Positions 1-11,104 of a stretch of 64,000 nt of DNA are shown here, one piece after another. Position numbers and translations under genes: made by a program. The notes under the pieces are model-generated. The model was not told where the DNA came from and searched no databases. It saw only the letters and a list, made by a program, of their open reading frames with translations. Each line of letters opens with the position of its first letter. Positions within the stretch are counted from its first letter, which is position 1. The DNA comes from Acidithiobacillus sp. (GTDB lineage Bacteria; Pseudomonadota; Gammaproteobacteria; Acidithiobacillales; Acidithiobacillaceae), in contig JAQVDS010000001.1 in assembly GCA_028697715.1 (NCBI GenBank), positions 1-64,000 on the forward strand. The letters are read 5' to 3'.

Positions 1-56
1 TCCTCTGTGCCAAAGCGCTCCTGCCACTGCACCAGATTCATCGCTTCCGCCTTCAT
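1..56 (-). mobile_element. IS1595-type transposase, N-terminal fragment (cut by window edge)
   Basis: Reading leftward from base 56, the frame gives MKAEAMNLVQWQERFGTE before the window ends. The stretch LVQWQERFGTE followed by E resembles the beginning of IS1595/ISXO2-family transposases, which start with a short F-x-T-E segment ahead of a zinc-binding domain. A GGAGGG Shine-Dalgarno lies just upstream (minus strand). ATG at 56 or at 41 could both serve as start. Only 18 codons are visible, so the family call rests on a short match, and whether the element is intact cannot be judged. Confidence 0.5.
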
Positions 57-449
<393 letters not shown>

Positions 450-484
450 CGAGTTGCACAGAGTACGCAGATTCTTCGCGGCGG

Positions 485-928
485 TCAATCGCTGCGCACG
501 CAGAGGTTCCGTAGCTGCTCCAGCTCCCGCCGCAAAGCCTGGAGGCGCTGCCGCCAACGCTGCGGAGAGTACTCGCGGGCATCGCCTTCCACCTCGATAT
601 CCAGGACGAGCTGCGGAGAGTGGCCATCGTTGCACACTGCTTGGCCAATCTTCTCGCGCGCACCGTGGATGGTAAAACCCTCTCCGTATAGGAGGGAGCG
701 AATCTGCCGCACCAGGAGTAGATCATGTTTTTGGTAGTAGCGGCGATTACCCCGTCGCTTCAGGGGGCGGAGCTGGGGAAATTCCTGCTCCCAATAGCGC
801 AGCACATGCGCTTTGACCCCGCAGAGCGTCGCTGCCTCACTGATGGAAAAATACTGTTTTTCCGGAATTTCAGGCAGCGCCGGCAAGGTCTTAGCTAGTT
901 TGGACTTACTCCCTGGCTCCATCACCAT
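485..928 (-). CDS. MerR-family transcriptional regulator (ihfA-linked)
   Basis: The 147-residue protein has an N-terminal MerR helix-turn-helix: [20 protein letters not shown] at about residues 27-46, followed by the usual [19 protein letters not shown] wing and second helix. The C-terminal part is helical and charged ([16 protein letters not shown]), a likely dimerisation coiled coil. There are no conserved effector cysteines, so it belongs to the short MerR group regularly found directly behind ihfA and before tRNA-Pro. Its start overlaps the ihfA end by 23 bases, implying translational coupling. ATG at 922 is an alternative start. Targets and ligand are unknown. Confidence 0.88.
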   Translation of the reverse strand: MVMEPGSKSKLAKTLPALPEIPEKQYFSISEAATLCGVKAHVLRYWEQEFPQLRPLKRRGNRRYYQKHDLLLVRQIRSLLYGEGFTIHGAREKIGQAVCNDGHSPQLVLDIEVEGDAREYSPQRWRQRLQALRRELEQLRNLCVRSD

Positions 929-1202
929 TTACATACGCCTTGAGCTTCTGGCTGGGATGAAATGTCACCACGCGCCGTGCGGTAATGGTGATTTCGATGC
1001 CCGTCTTCGGATTGCGGCCCGGACGCGGATTCTTTTCGCGCAGGGAAAAATTACCAAAACCTGAGAGTTTGACCTCTTCCCCTTTCGCCAAGGTCTCGCG
1101 AATACCCTCAAAAAAGGACTCTGTGACACTTTTGGCCTCGCGCTTGTTGAGACCCATGGTCGAAAAGAGCATGTCGACGATTTCTGCTTTTGTTACTGCC
1201 AT
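906..1202 (-). CDS. ihfA: Integration host factor subunit alpha
   Basis: The 98-residue protein is a DNABII family member of normal length. The DNA-bending beta arm carries the conserved RPGRNPKTG signature at about residues 61-69, and the helical dimer region begins KAEIVDMLF. The position behind pheT and the sequence [22 protein letters not shown] favour IHF-alpha over HU or IHF-beta. It would pair with IHF-beta to bend DNA at promoters and recombination sites. A GAGGTG ribosome site precedes the ATG. It is the penultimate protein gene of the thrS-to-merR series, with a 9-base gap from pheT. Confidence 0.95.
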   Translation of the reverse strand: MAVTKAEIVDMLFSTMGLNKREAKSVTESFFEGIRETLAKGEEVKLSGFGNFSLREKNPRPGRNPKTGIEITITARRVVTFHPSQKLKAYVNGDGARE

Positions 1203-1211
1203 TTTTCACCT

Positions 1212-3572
1212 CTAGTTGCGCAATGCAATGGGAGCGACCTGTTGCAGCGCACGCAAAAGCCGATCCACTTCTTCCTGTACCTGTGCTTCCGTCAGAGTGC
1301 TCGTTTGCCCCTGAAACTGCAAACGTATCCCCAAACCGACCTGCCCTTCCGGGAGGCTTTTGCCAATATATCTGTCAAACACAGACACTTCCTGCAATAT
1401 GGAGGACTCCGCCCCAGCCAAAACTGCCAGAACATCGCCCGCAGTCAACGCCTCGGGCACCAACAAGGCGAGGTCGCGGCGCACTGAGGGAAATGGAGAC
1501 AATGGCTGAAAACGCGGCAACTCTGATGCTTCCAACAATATTTCGAGATCCAGGGCAAAGAGCCAGATGGACTCCGTAAAATCATAGCGCTCTGCAAGCT
1601 GGGGGTGCAGGGCGCCAAGGCGTCCTACCGCACGCTCGCCCCAGAAAATCTCGGCACTTTGCCCGGGATGCAAGGCTGGGTCAGCAACCTTGGCAAAACG
1701 GAAGCAGCGCTGCGGCCAGAGTCCGAGCAGGGCCTCGACGTCACCCTTGAGATCGAAGAAATCACTGGCTCGGGCTTTCTCCAGCCAGGATTCTGCCTTG
1801 GCTGCACCCAACATCGCCCCAGCCAGTTGCAGACGCTGCGTCTGATCCGTAAAGACTCGCCCGATCTCAAAGAAGCGCTGGCGATCCTGCTGTCGATTGC
1901 GATTGAAGTGTAACGCCTGCATAAGTCCCGGCCAAATCCCCGCACGCATGACGGCCATATCGGCGGAAATGGGGTTCTGCAGCACCGGAGACTCTACTCC
2001 AGGGTAGAACTGCGCCTGCAGTTCTGGAGCAATGAAGCTATAGCTGATGATCTCGCTATATCCACGGGCACTGAGCAAAGCCATCAGGGCATGCCGATAC
2101 CCACCCGTGGTCCGCAAGGGACGAAGGACGGCTTGCGGTCGCCGGGTTGGCAGATTTTCATAGCCTGTAAGGCGACCGAGTTCTTCGATGAGATCCGCCT
2201 CGATGCGCAGGTCGTAGCGATGGCTGGGGGGTAGCACCAGATAATCCTCACCCTCGGTCCGGAGCCCGCAGCCCAAAGCCTGGAGCTGCTGGACCACCGT
2301 CTCCGCGGCGATCATCGTACCCAGTACCCGAGCAATGCGCTGTGGCCGTAGGCGAATTTCCGACAATGTTGGTTCTGTGCCCAGCGCCGTTGCCCCCGCC
2401 GCACAGCGAACGCCGCACTGCTCGACCAACGCAAGGGCCGCCGGCAGCGCCAAGCGAAAGTCCACACCTCGCTCATAGCGTTGCGCCGCTTCGGTCTGCA
2501 ATCCCAAACGACGGGCACGCCCTTGCACGGCCCGCGCCGCAAAATACGCCGCCTCCAACAATACCGAGCGGGTGCTGGTAGATACGGCTGTACGACGCCC
2601 GCCAATGATCCCCGCCAGGGCCACGGGGCCAGACGCATCGGCAATCACCAGCATGTCCTCATTGAGGTGAAGGTCACGGCCGTCGAGGGCATCGAGCATT
2701 TCTCCCGAGCGCGCCCAACGCACCTCGATCCCACCCTGAATTTTTTCGGCATCAAAGGCGTGCATAGGTTGTCCCAGTGCCAGCATCCACACGTTCAGCC
2801 AATCTACCATAGGCGCAATACTTTTTTGCCCGCCACGCCGCAAGCGTTCACGCCAACGGTCTGGCAGACGCTGCGGCAGCGTGTCTAACTGCAAAGCAGA
2901 ATAGTTGCCGCAGGCGTCCCGAGCCGCATCAGTGATGCGTATCGGCAAGGAATTCGCCAACTGCGCTCTACCCGTATGGGGCGTCCAGGAAGCAGCCGGC
3001 AAGGTGGGTGCCCGGAAACGACCAGCGCCCCGCGCCGCCAGGTCCCGCGCCACCCCAAGAATTGAGAAGGCATCGCCCCGATTCGGGGTGATGCCCAGGG
3101 TAAAGACCGGATCGTCGAGGCGCAGGTAGCCGCGCAGGTCCATACCAACCGGCGCATCGGCATCCAGTTCAAGAATGCCGCTGCTGCCATCGTCGATGCC
3201 CAACTCTGCTGCCGAGCAGAGCATCCCTGCCGAGCGCACACCGCGCAGTTCGGCCTCGGCGATCTCCATGTGCGGCAGCGCTGCACCGGGTAGCGCCGCA
3301 GCAACCCGCATCCCTTCCCGCAGATTGGCCGCGCCACAGACGATCTGGCAGTTGTTTCCACCACCAACATCGACTTCTGCTACTCGCAATTTGTCAGCGG
3401 CAGGGTGCGCCCAGACGCGCTGCACGTGGCCCACCAGCACTCCGGAAAAATCCGGGGCTGCGGCCTCCACCGCCTCGACCTCGAGGCCAATCATACTGAG
3501 GATATCGGCCAGCTCTGCGGCCGGGCGCTCGGTGTCGAGATAGTCCCGCAACCACTCCAATGCAACGCGCAT
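1212..3572 (-). CDS. pheT: Phenylalanyl-tRNA synthetase beta subunit
   Basis: This 786-residue protein has the full bacterial PheT layout: N-terminal MRVALEWLRDYL, an EMAP-like tRNA-binding domain (about 40-150), B3/B4 editing domain in the middle, B5 domain, and a C-terminal ferredoxin-like anticodon-binding domain (LSPFPSVRRDLALLVPE at about 695-710). It forms an alpha2-beta2 enzyme with PheS that charges tRNA-Phe and edits Tyr-tRNA-Phe. The gene lies 8 bases behind pheS, as in nearly all proteobacteria. Length matches the family (about 790). Confidence 0.97.
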   Translation of the reverse strand: MRVALEWLRDYLDTERPAAELADILSMIGLEVEAVEAAAPDFSGVLVGHVQRVWAHPAADKLRVAEVDVGGGNNCQIVCGAANLREGMRVAAALPGAALPHMEIAEAELRGVRSAGMLCSAAELGIDDGSSGILELDADAPVGMDLRGYLRLDDPVFTLGITPNRGDAFSILGVARDLAARGAGRFRAPTLPAASWTPHTGRAQLANSLPIRITDAARDACGNYSALQLDTLPQRLPDRWRERLRRGGQKSIAPMVDWLNVWMLALGQPMHAFDAEKIQGGIEVRWARSGEMLDALDGRDLHLNEDMLVIADASGPVALAGIIGGRRTAVSTSTRSVLLEAAYFAARAVQGRARRLGLQTEAAQRYERGVDFRLALPAALALVEQCGVRCAAGATALGTEPTLSEIRLRPQRIARVLGTMIAAETVVQQLQALGCGLRTEGEDYLVLPPSHRYDLRIEADLIEELGRLTGYENLPTRRPQAVLRPLRTTGGYRHALMALLSARGYSEIISYSFIAPELQAQFYPGVESPVLQNPISADMAVMRAGIWPGLMQALHFNRNRQQDRQRFFEIGRVFTDQTQRLQLAGAMLGAAKAESWLEKARASDFFDLKGDVEALLGLWPQRCFRFAKVADPALHPGQSAEIFWGERAVGRLGALHPQLAERYDFTESIWLFALDLEILLEASELPRFQPLSPFPSVRRDLALLVPEALTAGDVLAVLAGAESSILQEVSVFDRYIGKSLPEGQVGLGIRLQFQGQTSTLTEAQVQEEVDRLLRALQQVAPIALRN

Positions 3573-3580
3573 GACGTACC

Positions 3581-4989
<1,409 letters not shown>

Positions 4990-5007
4990 CTGGGTACTCC
5001 TTTTGAC

Positions 5008-5205
5008 TCAGACGTAGGGCAGCATACGCCGCAATGCGGCCTGCTCACTGCCAGACGTTACCAGGGTGTGGCGCAGATGACGCTTGCGCTTGGTGCTTTT
5101 TTTGGTGAGGATGTGATTCAAGAACGCCTGCCGGTGCTTGAATTTCCCCGAGCCGGTGCGCTTGAAACGCTTGGCGGCCCCGCGATTGGTCTTCATCTTC
5201 GGCAT
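5008..5205 (-). CDS. rpmI: 50S ribosomal protein L35
   Basis: A 65-residue basic protein beginning [20 protein letters not shown] and containing [15 protein letters not shown], which is the L35 signature. The ATG at 5205 was chosen because the longer frame runs back into infC and because all L35 proteins begin at this motif. It lies 10 bases behind infC and belongs to the IF3-L35-L20 operon. Confidence 0.97.
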   Translation of the reverse strand: MPKMKTNRGAAKRFKRTGSGKFKHRQAFLNHILTKKSTKRKRHLRHTLVTSGSEQAALRRMLPYV

Positions 5206-5215
5206 CTTGCCTCTC

Positions 5216-5734
5216 CTATTTCTTCTTGGGGGCGATGACCATGACCATCTGCCGCCCTTCCATACGTGGCCGCTGCTCGACCACACCCATTTCTTGCAAA
5301 TCTGCTTCCACCCGGTTGAGCAATTCCATACCCAATTCCGGGTGACTCATTTCTCGACCGCGAAAACGCAAGGTAACCTTCGCTCGATCACCATCCTCGA
5401 GAAAGCGGATGATGTTGCGGAGCTTGATCTGGTAATCGGCATCGTCCGTGCGTGGTCGAAACTTGATCTCCTTGACCTGGCTCTGTTTCTGCTTCTTTCG
5501 CGCTTCGTGCTGCCGCTTGCTTTCCTGGAAGCGAAACTTACCGTAATCCATAACCCGACAGACCGGGGGGACGGCCTGTGGGGCGATCTCTACAAGATCA
5601 AGATCCGCCTCTTCGGCGGCGGCAAGAGCCTCATGCAAGGGAACGATACCTAACTGCTCTCCGTCGTCCCCAATCAACCGAACCTTTGCCGCAAGAATTT
5701 CCCGATTGATGCGGATCTCTTTTTCCGTCGCGAT
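5216..5734 (-). CDS. infC: Translation initiation factor IF-3 (AUC start)
   Basis: IF-3 binds the 30S subunit, checks the start codon and keeps subunits apart. The frame from 5677 already matches IF-3, but the true N-terminus lies upstream: codons from 5734 read [20 protein letters not shown], the classical IF-3 beginning, preceded in frame by the thrS stop (5752-5750). The only sensible start is ATC at 5734-5732, eight bases behind GGAGG. The result is 172 residues, close to E. coli IF-3 (180). Rare AUU/AUC starts on infC are known to give autoregulation, since IF-3 rejects non-canonical start codons. The gene is 15 bases behind thrS. Confidence 0.95.
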   Translation of the reverse strand: MATEKEIRINREILAAKVRLIGDDGEQLGIVPLHEALAAAEEADLDLVEIAPQAVPPVCRVMDYGKFRFQESKRQHEARKKQKQSQVKEIKFRPRTDDADYQIKLRNIIRFLEDGDRAKVTLRFRGREMSHPELGMELLNRVEADLQEMGVVEQRPRMEGRQMVMVIAPKKK

Positions 5735-5749
5735 TGCCCTACCCTCCCC

Positions 5750-7681
5750 CTAGGCCAGTTCCAAGGCCTGCTGCCGTCGTGTATCCAAGCGTTGTAAAGT
5801 CTTACCCAACATCTCCAGCGGGATGGCGCCAAGATCTGCGCCATTGCGATCCCGCAAACTGACCGTACCCTCGCTCTTTTCCCGCTCGCCGACGATAGCC
5901 ATAAATGGCACCCGCCGCAAAGTGTGGGCGCGTATTTTATAGCCGATCTTCTCGCTTCTCAAGTCCGATTCTACGCGCAGGCCGTGCGCGCGCAACTGAC
6001 TGACCACGTGCTCGGCATAGTCGCTGTGCTGCTCGCTGATCGGTGCCACCACCACCTGCGTCGGCGCCAGCCAGAAGGGAAATTTACCCTCGTAATGCTC
6101 GATGAGCACACCAAAAAACCGTTCGACCGAACCAAAGATGGCGCGGTGGATCATGATCGGCACCTGCCGACTACTGTCCTCAGCGACATATTCCATGCCA
6201 AAGCGCTCCGGCAGATTGAAGTCGAGCTGAATGGTACTGCATTGCCACTTGCGGCCGATCGCGTCCTCGATCTTGAGGTCGATCTTGGGACCATAGAAAG
6301 CGCCGCCACCGGCGTCGACCTGGTAATCGAGACCGGCCCGCTGCAACGCAGCTTCCAGCGCCTTGGTAGCAGTTTCCCAAATCTCGTCGCTACCGACGGA
6401 ACCCTCTGGCCGCGTCGAGAGATTGATCTCGTAGCGATCGAAACCAAAAGTGCCAAGAATGCGCTGGGTCAATGCCAGCACCCCGGCGATCTCCGCCTCG
6501 ATCTGATCCGGCCGACAAAAGATATGCGCGTCATCCTGGGTAAAACCGCGTACCCGCATCAGGCCGTGCAGGGCTCCCGACATTTCGTGGCGATATACGG
6601 TCCCGAGCTCCGCCCAACGGATTGGCAATTCGCGATAGGAGCGCAGTTTGCTCTTGTACACCAGAATATGGAAAGGACAGTTCATCGGCTTGAGCTGATA
6701 CGGCTGCCCCTCGTCCTCCATGGGCTGGAACATGGACTCGGCGTAGAAATCCTTGTGCCCAGAGGTATACCAGAGATCCTCGTGCGCGATGTGGGGAGTA
6801 AAGAGAAGTTCGTAGCCAGAATCGATATGCGCGGCACGCCAGAAATCCTCGATCACCCGCCGCACCCGCGATCCCTGTGGGTGCCAGAAGACCAAGCCAC
6901 CGCCGGCATCTTCCTGAATCGAGAAGAGCTCGAGTTCGGTCCCGATCTTGCGATGATCGCGACGCTCGGCCTCAGCTTGCTGCAACAAAAAGGCATCGAG
7001 ATCTTTCTGCGTTGCCCAGGCGGTCCCGTAAATCCGCTGCAGCATCGGATTACGCGAGTCGCCGCGCCAGTAGGCACCCGCCACACTGCGCAGCGCAAAC
7101 GCGCCGAGCATTCCGGTGCGCGGCACATGCGGACCACGGCAGAGATCGACGAAATCCCCCTGATGGTAGAGGCTCAGTTCCTCTCCCGCGGGAATGTCCT
7201 GGATGATCTGGACCTTGTATTCCTCATCCATGGCGCGGAAGCGCTCGATTGCCGCGTCACGACTGACGACTTCCCGCTGCACCGGCAGATCGGCCTGCAC
7301 CAGCTCCCGCATTTTGGCACTGATGGCCTCCAGATCTTCCGGCGTAAACGGTTTGGACGCGGCAAAATCGTAGTAGAAGCCGTTGTCAATCACCGGACCG
7401 ATGGTGACCTGCACATCTGGGAACAGTTCCTTGACCGCCTGTGCCAGGAGATGCGCAGTGGAGTGCCGGAGAATCTCCAACCCCTCCGGGCTGTCTTTGG
7501 TGACGATACTCACCTCGGCATCGTGATCGATAGGAGTACCGAGATCACAGAGGCGGCCGTCGACGCGCAGTGCGAGGGCCGCCTTGGCCAGACCAGCGCC
7601 AATGTCGCGCGCCAGTTCCGCGCCCGTCAGCGGCGCTGCAAAGGAACGTATAGAACCATCCGGCAGACGGATCTCGGGCAT
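5750..7681 (-). CDS. thrS: Threonyl-tRNA synthetase
   Basis: The 643-residue class II synthetase has the full order: TGS domain (1-60), N2 editing domain with [11 protein letters not shown] and CRGPHVP, catalytic core with the zinc cysteine in [15 protein letters not shown] and motif 3 near [10 protein letters not shown], and a C-terminal anticodon-binding domain (about 540-640). It charges tRNA-Thr and clears Ser-tRNA-Thr. GGAGAGG precedes the ATG. It heads the thrS-infC-rpmI-rplT-pheST block and sits directly behind a tRNA-Val and an intrinsic terminator, so part of its transcription may be read-through. Confidence 0.98.
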   Translation of the reverse strand: MPEIRLPDGSIRSFAAPLTGAELARDIGAGLAKAALALRVDGRLCDLGTPIDHDAEVSIVTKDSPEGLEILRHSTAHLLAQAVKELFPDVQVTIGPVIDNGFYYDFAASKPFTPEDLEAISAKMRELVQADLPVQREVVSRDAAIERFRAMDEEYKVQIIQDIPAGEELSLYHQGDFVDLCRGPHVPRTGMLGAFALRSVAGAYWRGDSRNPMLQRIYGTAWATQKDLDAFLLQQAEAERRDHRKIGTELELFSIQEDAGGGLVFWHPQGSRVRRVIEDFWRAAHIDSGYELLFTPHIAHEDLWYTSGHKDFYAESMFQPMEDEGQPYQLKPMNCPFHILVYKSKLRSYRELPIRWAELGTVYRHEMSGALHGLMRVRGFTQDDAHIFCRPDQIEAEIAGVLALTQRILGTFGFDRYEINLSTRPEGSVGSDEIWETATKALEAALQRAGLDYQVDAGGGAFYGPKIDLKIEDAIGRKWQCSTIQLDFNLPERFGMEYVAEDSSRQVPIMIHRAIFGSVERFFGVLIEHYEGKFPFWLAPTQVVVAPISEQHSDYAEHVVSQLRAHGLRVESDLRSEKIGYKIRAHTLRRVPFMAIVGEREKSEGTVSLRDRNGADLGAIPLEMLGKTLQRLDTRRQQALELA

Positions 7682-7690
7682 ATCCTCTCC

Positions 7691-7727
7691 AAAGAAAAAG
7701 CACCAGTGAGCCAGGCCCTTCTGGTGC
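7691..7727 (-). terminator. Intrinsic terminator between tRNA-Val and thrS
   Basis: On the minus strand GCACCAG (7727-7721) and CTGGTGC (7706-7700) form a perfect 7-bp stem with a 14-base loop, followed by TTTTTCTTT. It would end the nuo/tRNA-Val transcript just 10 bases before the thrS start codon, or act as an attenuator for thrS. Confidence 0.8.
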
Positions 7728-7733
7728 GGGTGT

Positions 7734-7808
7734 TGGTAGGCACGGGCGGTTTCGAACCGCCGACCTCTACCGTGTCAAGGTAGCGCTCTCCCCCTGAGCT
7801 ACGCGCCT
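7734..7808 (-). tRNA. tRNA-Val (anticodon GAC)
   Basis: A 75-base cloverleaf on the minus strand has acceptor arms AGGCGCG/CGTGCCT, discriminator A, encoded CCA, anticodon stem CTACC/GGTAG and loop TTGACAC, giving anticodon GAC. The T-loop TTCGAAA is canonical. It lies 36 bases behind the DUF2818 gene at the end of the nuo operon. Confidence 0.96.
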
Positions 7809-7844
7809 AAGTCTGGCAAAAGTATCAGTGTTTGCCGGGACTCG

Positions 7845-8159
7845 TCAAGATCGGCGCAACATCGGCACGATATTGAAGCGCCAGATAAAACCAGGAATGG
7901 CGAAAACCGCAAACATGCACAGGGCAATCACGTAGAATTCCCAGCCCTGCCCATGATTTTGACCATCGAGCAGACGCTCTACCCCCATGCCGATGAGTCC
8001 CATGATCAAGTACATGACAAACCACTCGCCAAGATACCAGAGCAAGGTCTTCTCCGGATTGCAACTGCCAAAGACAAAACGCTTTCCACTCAGCCAAGGC
8101 AGATTCGCGGCGATAAACGCTACCAGGATGTAGATCATCGCCCATTGTTGCAAGGCCAT
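7845..8159 (-). CDS. DUF2818 membrane protein, nuoN-linked
   Basis: The 104-residue protein has three or so hydrophobic segments (about 5-20, 42-62, 78-96) and the C-terminal motif GWEFYVIALCMFAVFAIPGFIWRF typical of DUF2818, a family found behind nuoN in many beta- and some gammaproteobacteria. The start ATG overlaps the nuoN stop (TAATG), implying coupling. Role is unknown; the conserved place suggests assembly or stability of complex I, which is inference only. Confidence 0.85.
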   Translation of the reverse strand: MALQQWAMIYILVAFIAANLPWLSGKRFVFGSCNPEKTLLWYLGEWFVMYLIMGLIGMGVERLLDGQNHGQGWEFYVIALCMFAVFAIPGFIWRFNIVPMLRRS

Positions 8160-9604
8160 TAGAGCACCCCCTGTAAGGCATGATAACAGAACGCCACCAA
8201 GGCACCTGGAACAATGCCGAGAATCAGCAGGGCAAGGCTATTGACAGTAAGCACAGAAGCCGCCAACGGATCATCGGCACCGTACGCCAAATCTTCCGCC
8301 GGCGGATCGAACAATGCAACCTTGAGTACCCGCAGATAGTAGAACGCGCCCACCACCGCCATCAGCACGCCAAACACCGCGAGCCAGACGAAATGGGCCT
8401 CGATGAGCGCCTGGAAGACCGCAAGTTTGGCGTAAAAACCAATGGTCGGCGGTACGCCGGCGAGGGAGAACATGATGATCAGCAGCAGGAAGGCCGCCCA
8501 GGGGCGGGTACGTACCAGACCCCGGAGATCACTGATTTCCTCGGCCTCGAAGCCTTCGCGGCTGAGATAGACAATCAGACCGAAGGCCGCGGTTGCCATG
8601 AAAGCGTAGACGACCGCATAGAAGAAGGCGCTAGCCAATCCATTCTGCGTTCCGGCGACGATACCCAAGGCGAGAAAACCCATGTTGCCCACCGTCGAGT
8701 ACGCCAGCATGCGCTTGAGGTTGGTCTGGGCAATGGCCACCACATTGCCGATCAGCAGCGAGACGACCACCAACGCAACGAAAAGCTGCTGCCAGATCTC
8801 GATGCTGCCATAGCCGCCATCCACCAGGATGCGCAGAAACAGGGCGAAGATGGCAATCTTGGGAACGGAAGACATAAACAGGGTGACTGGCGTTGGCGCG
8901 CCCTGGTAAGCGTCCGGTAACCACATGTGGAAGGGTGCCGCACCGAATTTGAAGGCGATCCCCGCCACCAGAAAGATCACCGCGAGCATCAGCAGATAGT
9001 TGGCACCGCCCACATTGACCAGGCCAATAGCAATCTGGTGCAGATCCAGGGTTCCCGTGAGCCCATAGAGCAACGACATGCCATAGAGCAACAGGGCCGA
9101 GGCCAACGCACCGAGAATGAAATACTTCAGTCCCGCCTCCGTGGCGCGCAGATTGCCGCGTTGAAAAGCGACCAAGGCATATTGACTGAGGGCAAGCAGC
9201 TCCAGCCCCAGATACAGGACCAGCAGGTTGGACCCGGAGATGAGGATCAACGCCCCCAGCAAGGCAAAGAGAAGTAGTACGAAGACCTCCCCCCGATACA
9301 AGGCCCGACGCAGGAGATACTTGCGCGAATACAAAAGCACCAGCAGACTCAGCAGCTCGACGAGGAAACTGGCGATACTGGTAAAGGGATCGAGATGGAA
9401 TTGCCCGAAGAAGGCAAATCCTGTCTGGCCCATCTGCGAGCAGGTCAGGGCCATGGCCGCGAGCAAGCTGAAAATACTGAGCACATAGGCGACATCACGT
9501 TGGCGCTCGCCAACGAACACGTCAACCAGCAGCACCACACAGGCCATTGCCAGTACCCAAATTTCAGGAATGGCAAAGGACCAATGAAACAGAGCGTTCT
9601 GCAT
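8159..9604 (-). CDS. nuoN: NADH-quinone oxidoreductase subunit N
   Basis: A 481-residue polytopic membrane protein (about 14 helices) of the Mrp-antiporter-like family. It carries LLALSQYALVAFQRGNLRATEAGLKYF, LTGTLDLHQIAI and the proton-channel stretch FKFGAAPFHMWLPDAYQGAP with the conserved lysine and PxHxWLPDA motif. It is one of three proton-pumping subunits of complex I. It follows nuoM by 9 bases and overlaps the DUF2818 start. Confidence 0.97.
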   Translation of the reverse strand: MQNALFHWSFAIPEIWVLAMACVVLLVDVFVGERQRDVAYVLSIFSLLAAMALTCSQMGQTGFAFFGQFHLDPFTSIASFLVELLSLLVLLYSRKYLLRRALYRGEVFVLLLFALLGALILISGSNLLVLYLGLELLALSQYALVAFQRGNLRATEAGLKYFILGALASALLLYGMSLLYGLTGTLDLHQIAIGLVNVGGANYLLMLAVIFLVAGIAFKFGAAPFHMWLPDAYQGAPTPVTLFMSSVPKIAIFALFLRILVDGGYGSIEIWQQLFVALVVVSLLIGNVVAIAQTNLKRMLAYSTVGNMGFLALGIVAGTQNGLASAFFYAVVYAFMATAAFGLIVYLSREGFEAEEISDLRGLVRTRPWAAFLLLIIMFSLAGVPPTIGFYAKLAVFQALIEAHFVWLAVFGVLMAVVGAFYYLRVLKVALFDPPAEDLAYGADDPLAASVLTVNSLALLILGIVPGALVAFCYHALQGVL

Positions 9605-9613
9605 GGCGCCTCC

Positions 9614-11101
9614 TCAACCAGGAACTTTACTGGTGGCGACCTGCTGCAAGAGATGCGCCACGGATTGATGAACAATGTCGAGGAAAGGGGCCGGCCACAC
9701 ACCCTGCAGCAACACAAAAACCGCCAAAGACCCAAGGACCAGAATCTCGCGACCGTTGAGGTCATTGAGGGCGGCCACCTCGGCATGAATGATGCCGCCA
9801 AAAATCACCCGCTTAAAGAGCCAGAGGGTATAGCCGGCCCCGGTAATTAGCCCGGTGGCGGCAATGATCGCCGGCCACGGATGTACCTGGTAGGTGCCCA
9901 GCACCACCATAAACTCCCCGACAAAGCCCGAGGTCCCAGGTAGACCGACATTGGCCATGGCAAAGAGCATCATCAGGCTGGCAAAAATCGGCATCACGTT
10001 AGCGACGCCACCGTAGGCCTGAATATCGCGGGTGTGCATGCGGTCATAGAGCACGCCCACGCAAAGGAACATCGCCGCACTCACAAAACCGTGCGAAAGC
10101 ATCTGGATGATCGCGCCCTCTATCGCCGTCTGCGTAAAAACGAATAAGCCGAGGGTGACAAAACCCATATGCGCGATGGAGGAGTAGGCGATCAGCTTCT
10201 TCATATCCTGCTGCACGATGGCAATCAGGGCGATATAGACAATGGCGATCAGCGATAGCACGATCATCAACCATGCGAGTTGATGGCTGGCATCCGGGGT
10301 GATCGGCAGACTCAGTCGCAAGAAACCGTAGGCACCCATTTTCAGCATGATCGCCGCCAAAATCACCGATCCCCCCGTAGGTGCCTCGACGTGGGCGTCA
10401 GGTAACCAGGTATGTACCGGCCACATCGGGATTTTCACCGCAAAGGCAATCAGGAAGGCGAGAAAAATCCAGATCTGCGCGTTCGCGCCCAGGGGCGTTT
10501 TCTGAAAAGCCAGCAGACTGAAGCTGTCGCCACTGTGAAAATAAAGGTACAGAAAGGCCACCAGCATCAACACCGAACCGAGGAAGGTATAGAGGAAGAA
10601 CTTGATGGTGGCATAGACCCGGCGTGGCCCGCCCCAGACCCCGATGATGAGGAACATGGGAATGAGCATCGCCTCCCAGAACACATAAAAGAGGATGGCA
10701 TCGAGGGCACAGAAGACCCCGATCATCAACCCGTCCATGATCAGAAAAGCGGCCAGATACTGGGCAATACGCATTGGGACGTTGCGCCAGGAGGCTATCA
10801 CCACCAGCACCGTCAGGAAGCTGGTGAGCAGGATGAACCAGAGGGAAATCCCATCGATACCCAGAAAATACGTAATGTGAAATACCGGAATCCACGGGAC
10901 GCGTTCGACAAACTGCATCGCTGCCGTATGGGTATCGAAGCCCGTGAATAGCGGCAAGGTAATGGCAAAGGTCAGTAGTGAGACCAACAGCGCCAGCCAG
11001 CGCGCCGGGTTGCCGCCGGCGCGATCGCCCACGGCAAGAACCAGAAAGCCACCAATAATCGGCGCCCAGATCGCTGCGCTCAGAAGGCCAAAGGAATGCA
11101 T
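9614..11101 (-). CDS. nuoM: NADH-quinone oxidoreductase subunit M
   Basis: A 495-residue antiporter-like membrane subunit of complex I, about 14 helices. VKIPMWPVHTWLPDAHVEAP and LKMGAYGFLRLSLP are the NuoM signatures, and FYVFWEAMLIPMFLIIGVWG carries the conserved glutamate of helix 5 used in proton transfer. Length agrees with the family (about 500). It starts 3 bases behind nuoL. Confidence 0.97.
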   Translation of the reverse strand: MHSFGLLSAAIWAPIIGGFLVLAVGDRAGGNPARWLALLVSLLTFAITLPLFTGFDTHTAAMQFVERVPWIPVFHITYFLGIDGISLWFILLTSFLTVLVVIASWRNVPMRIAQYLAAFLIMDGLMIGVFCALDAILFYVFWEAMLIPMFLIIGVWGGPRRVYATIKFFLYTFLGSVLMLVAFLYLYFHSGDSFSLLAFQKTPLGANAQIWIFLAFLIAFAVKIPMWPVHTWLPDAHVEAPTGGSVILAAIMLKMGAYGFLRLSLPITPDASHQLAWLMIVLSLIAIVYIALIAIVQQDMKKLIAYSSIAHMGFVTLGLFVFTQTAIEGAIIQMLSHGFVSAAMFLCVGVLYDRMHTRDIQAYGGVANVMPIFASLMMLFAMANVGLPGTSGFVGEFMVVLGTYQVHPWPAIIAATGLITGAGYTLWLFKRVIFGGIIHAEVAALNDLNGREILVLGSLAVFVLLQGVWPAPFLDIVHQSVAHLLQQVATSKVPG

Positions 11102-11104
11102 CGA

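Noticed and set aside
5924-7783. 619-codon open frame on the plus strand opposite thrS
   Set aside because: It is the antisense shadow of thrS. High GC at third positions keeps the opposite frame open; the predicted protein has no domain and thrS is unmistakable.
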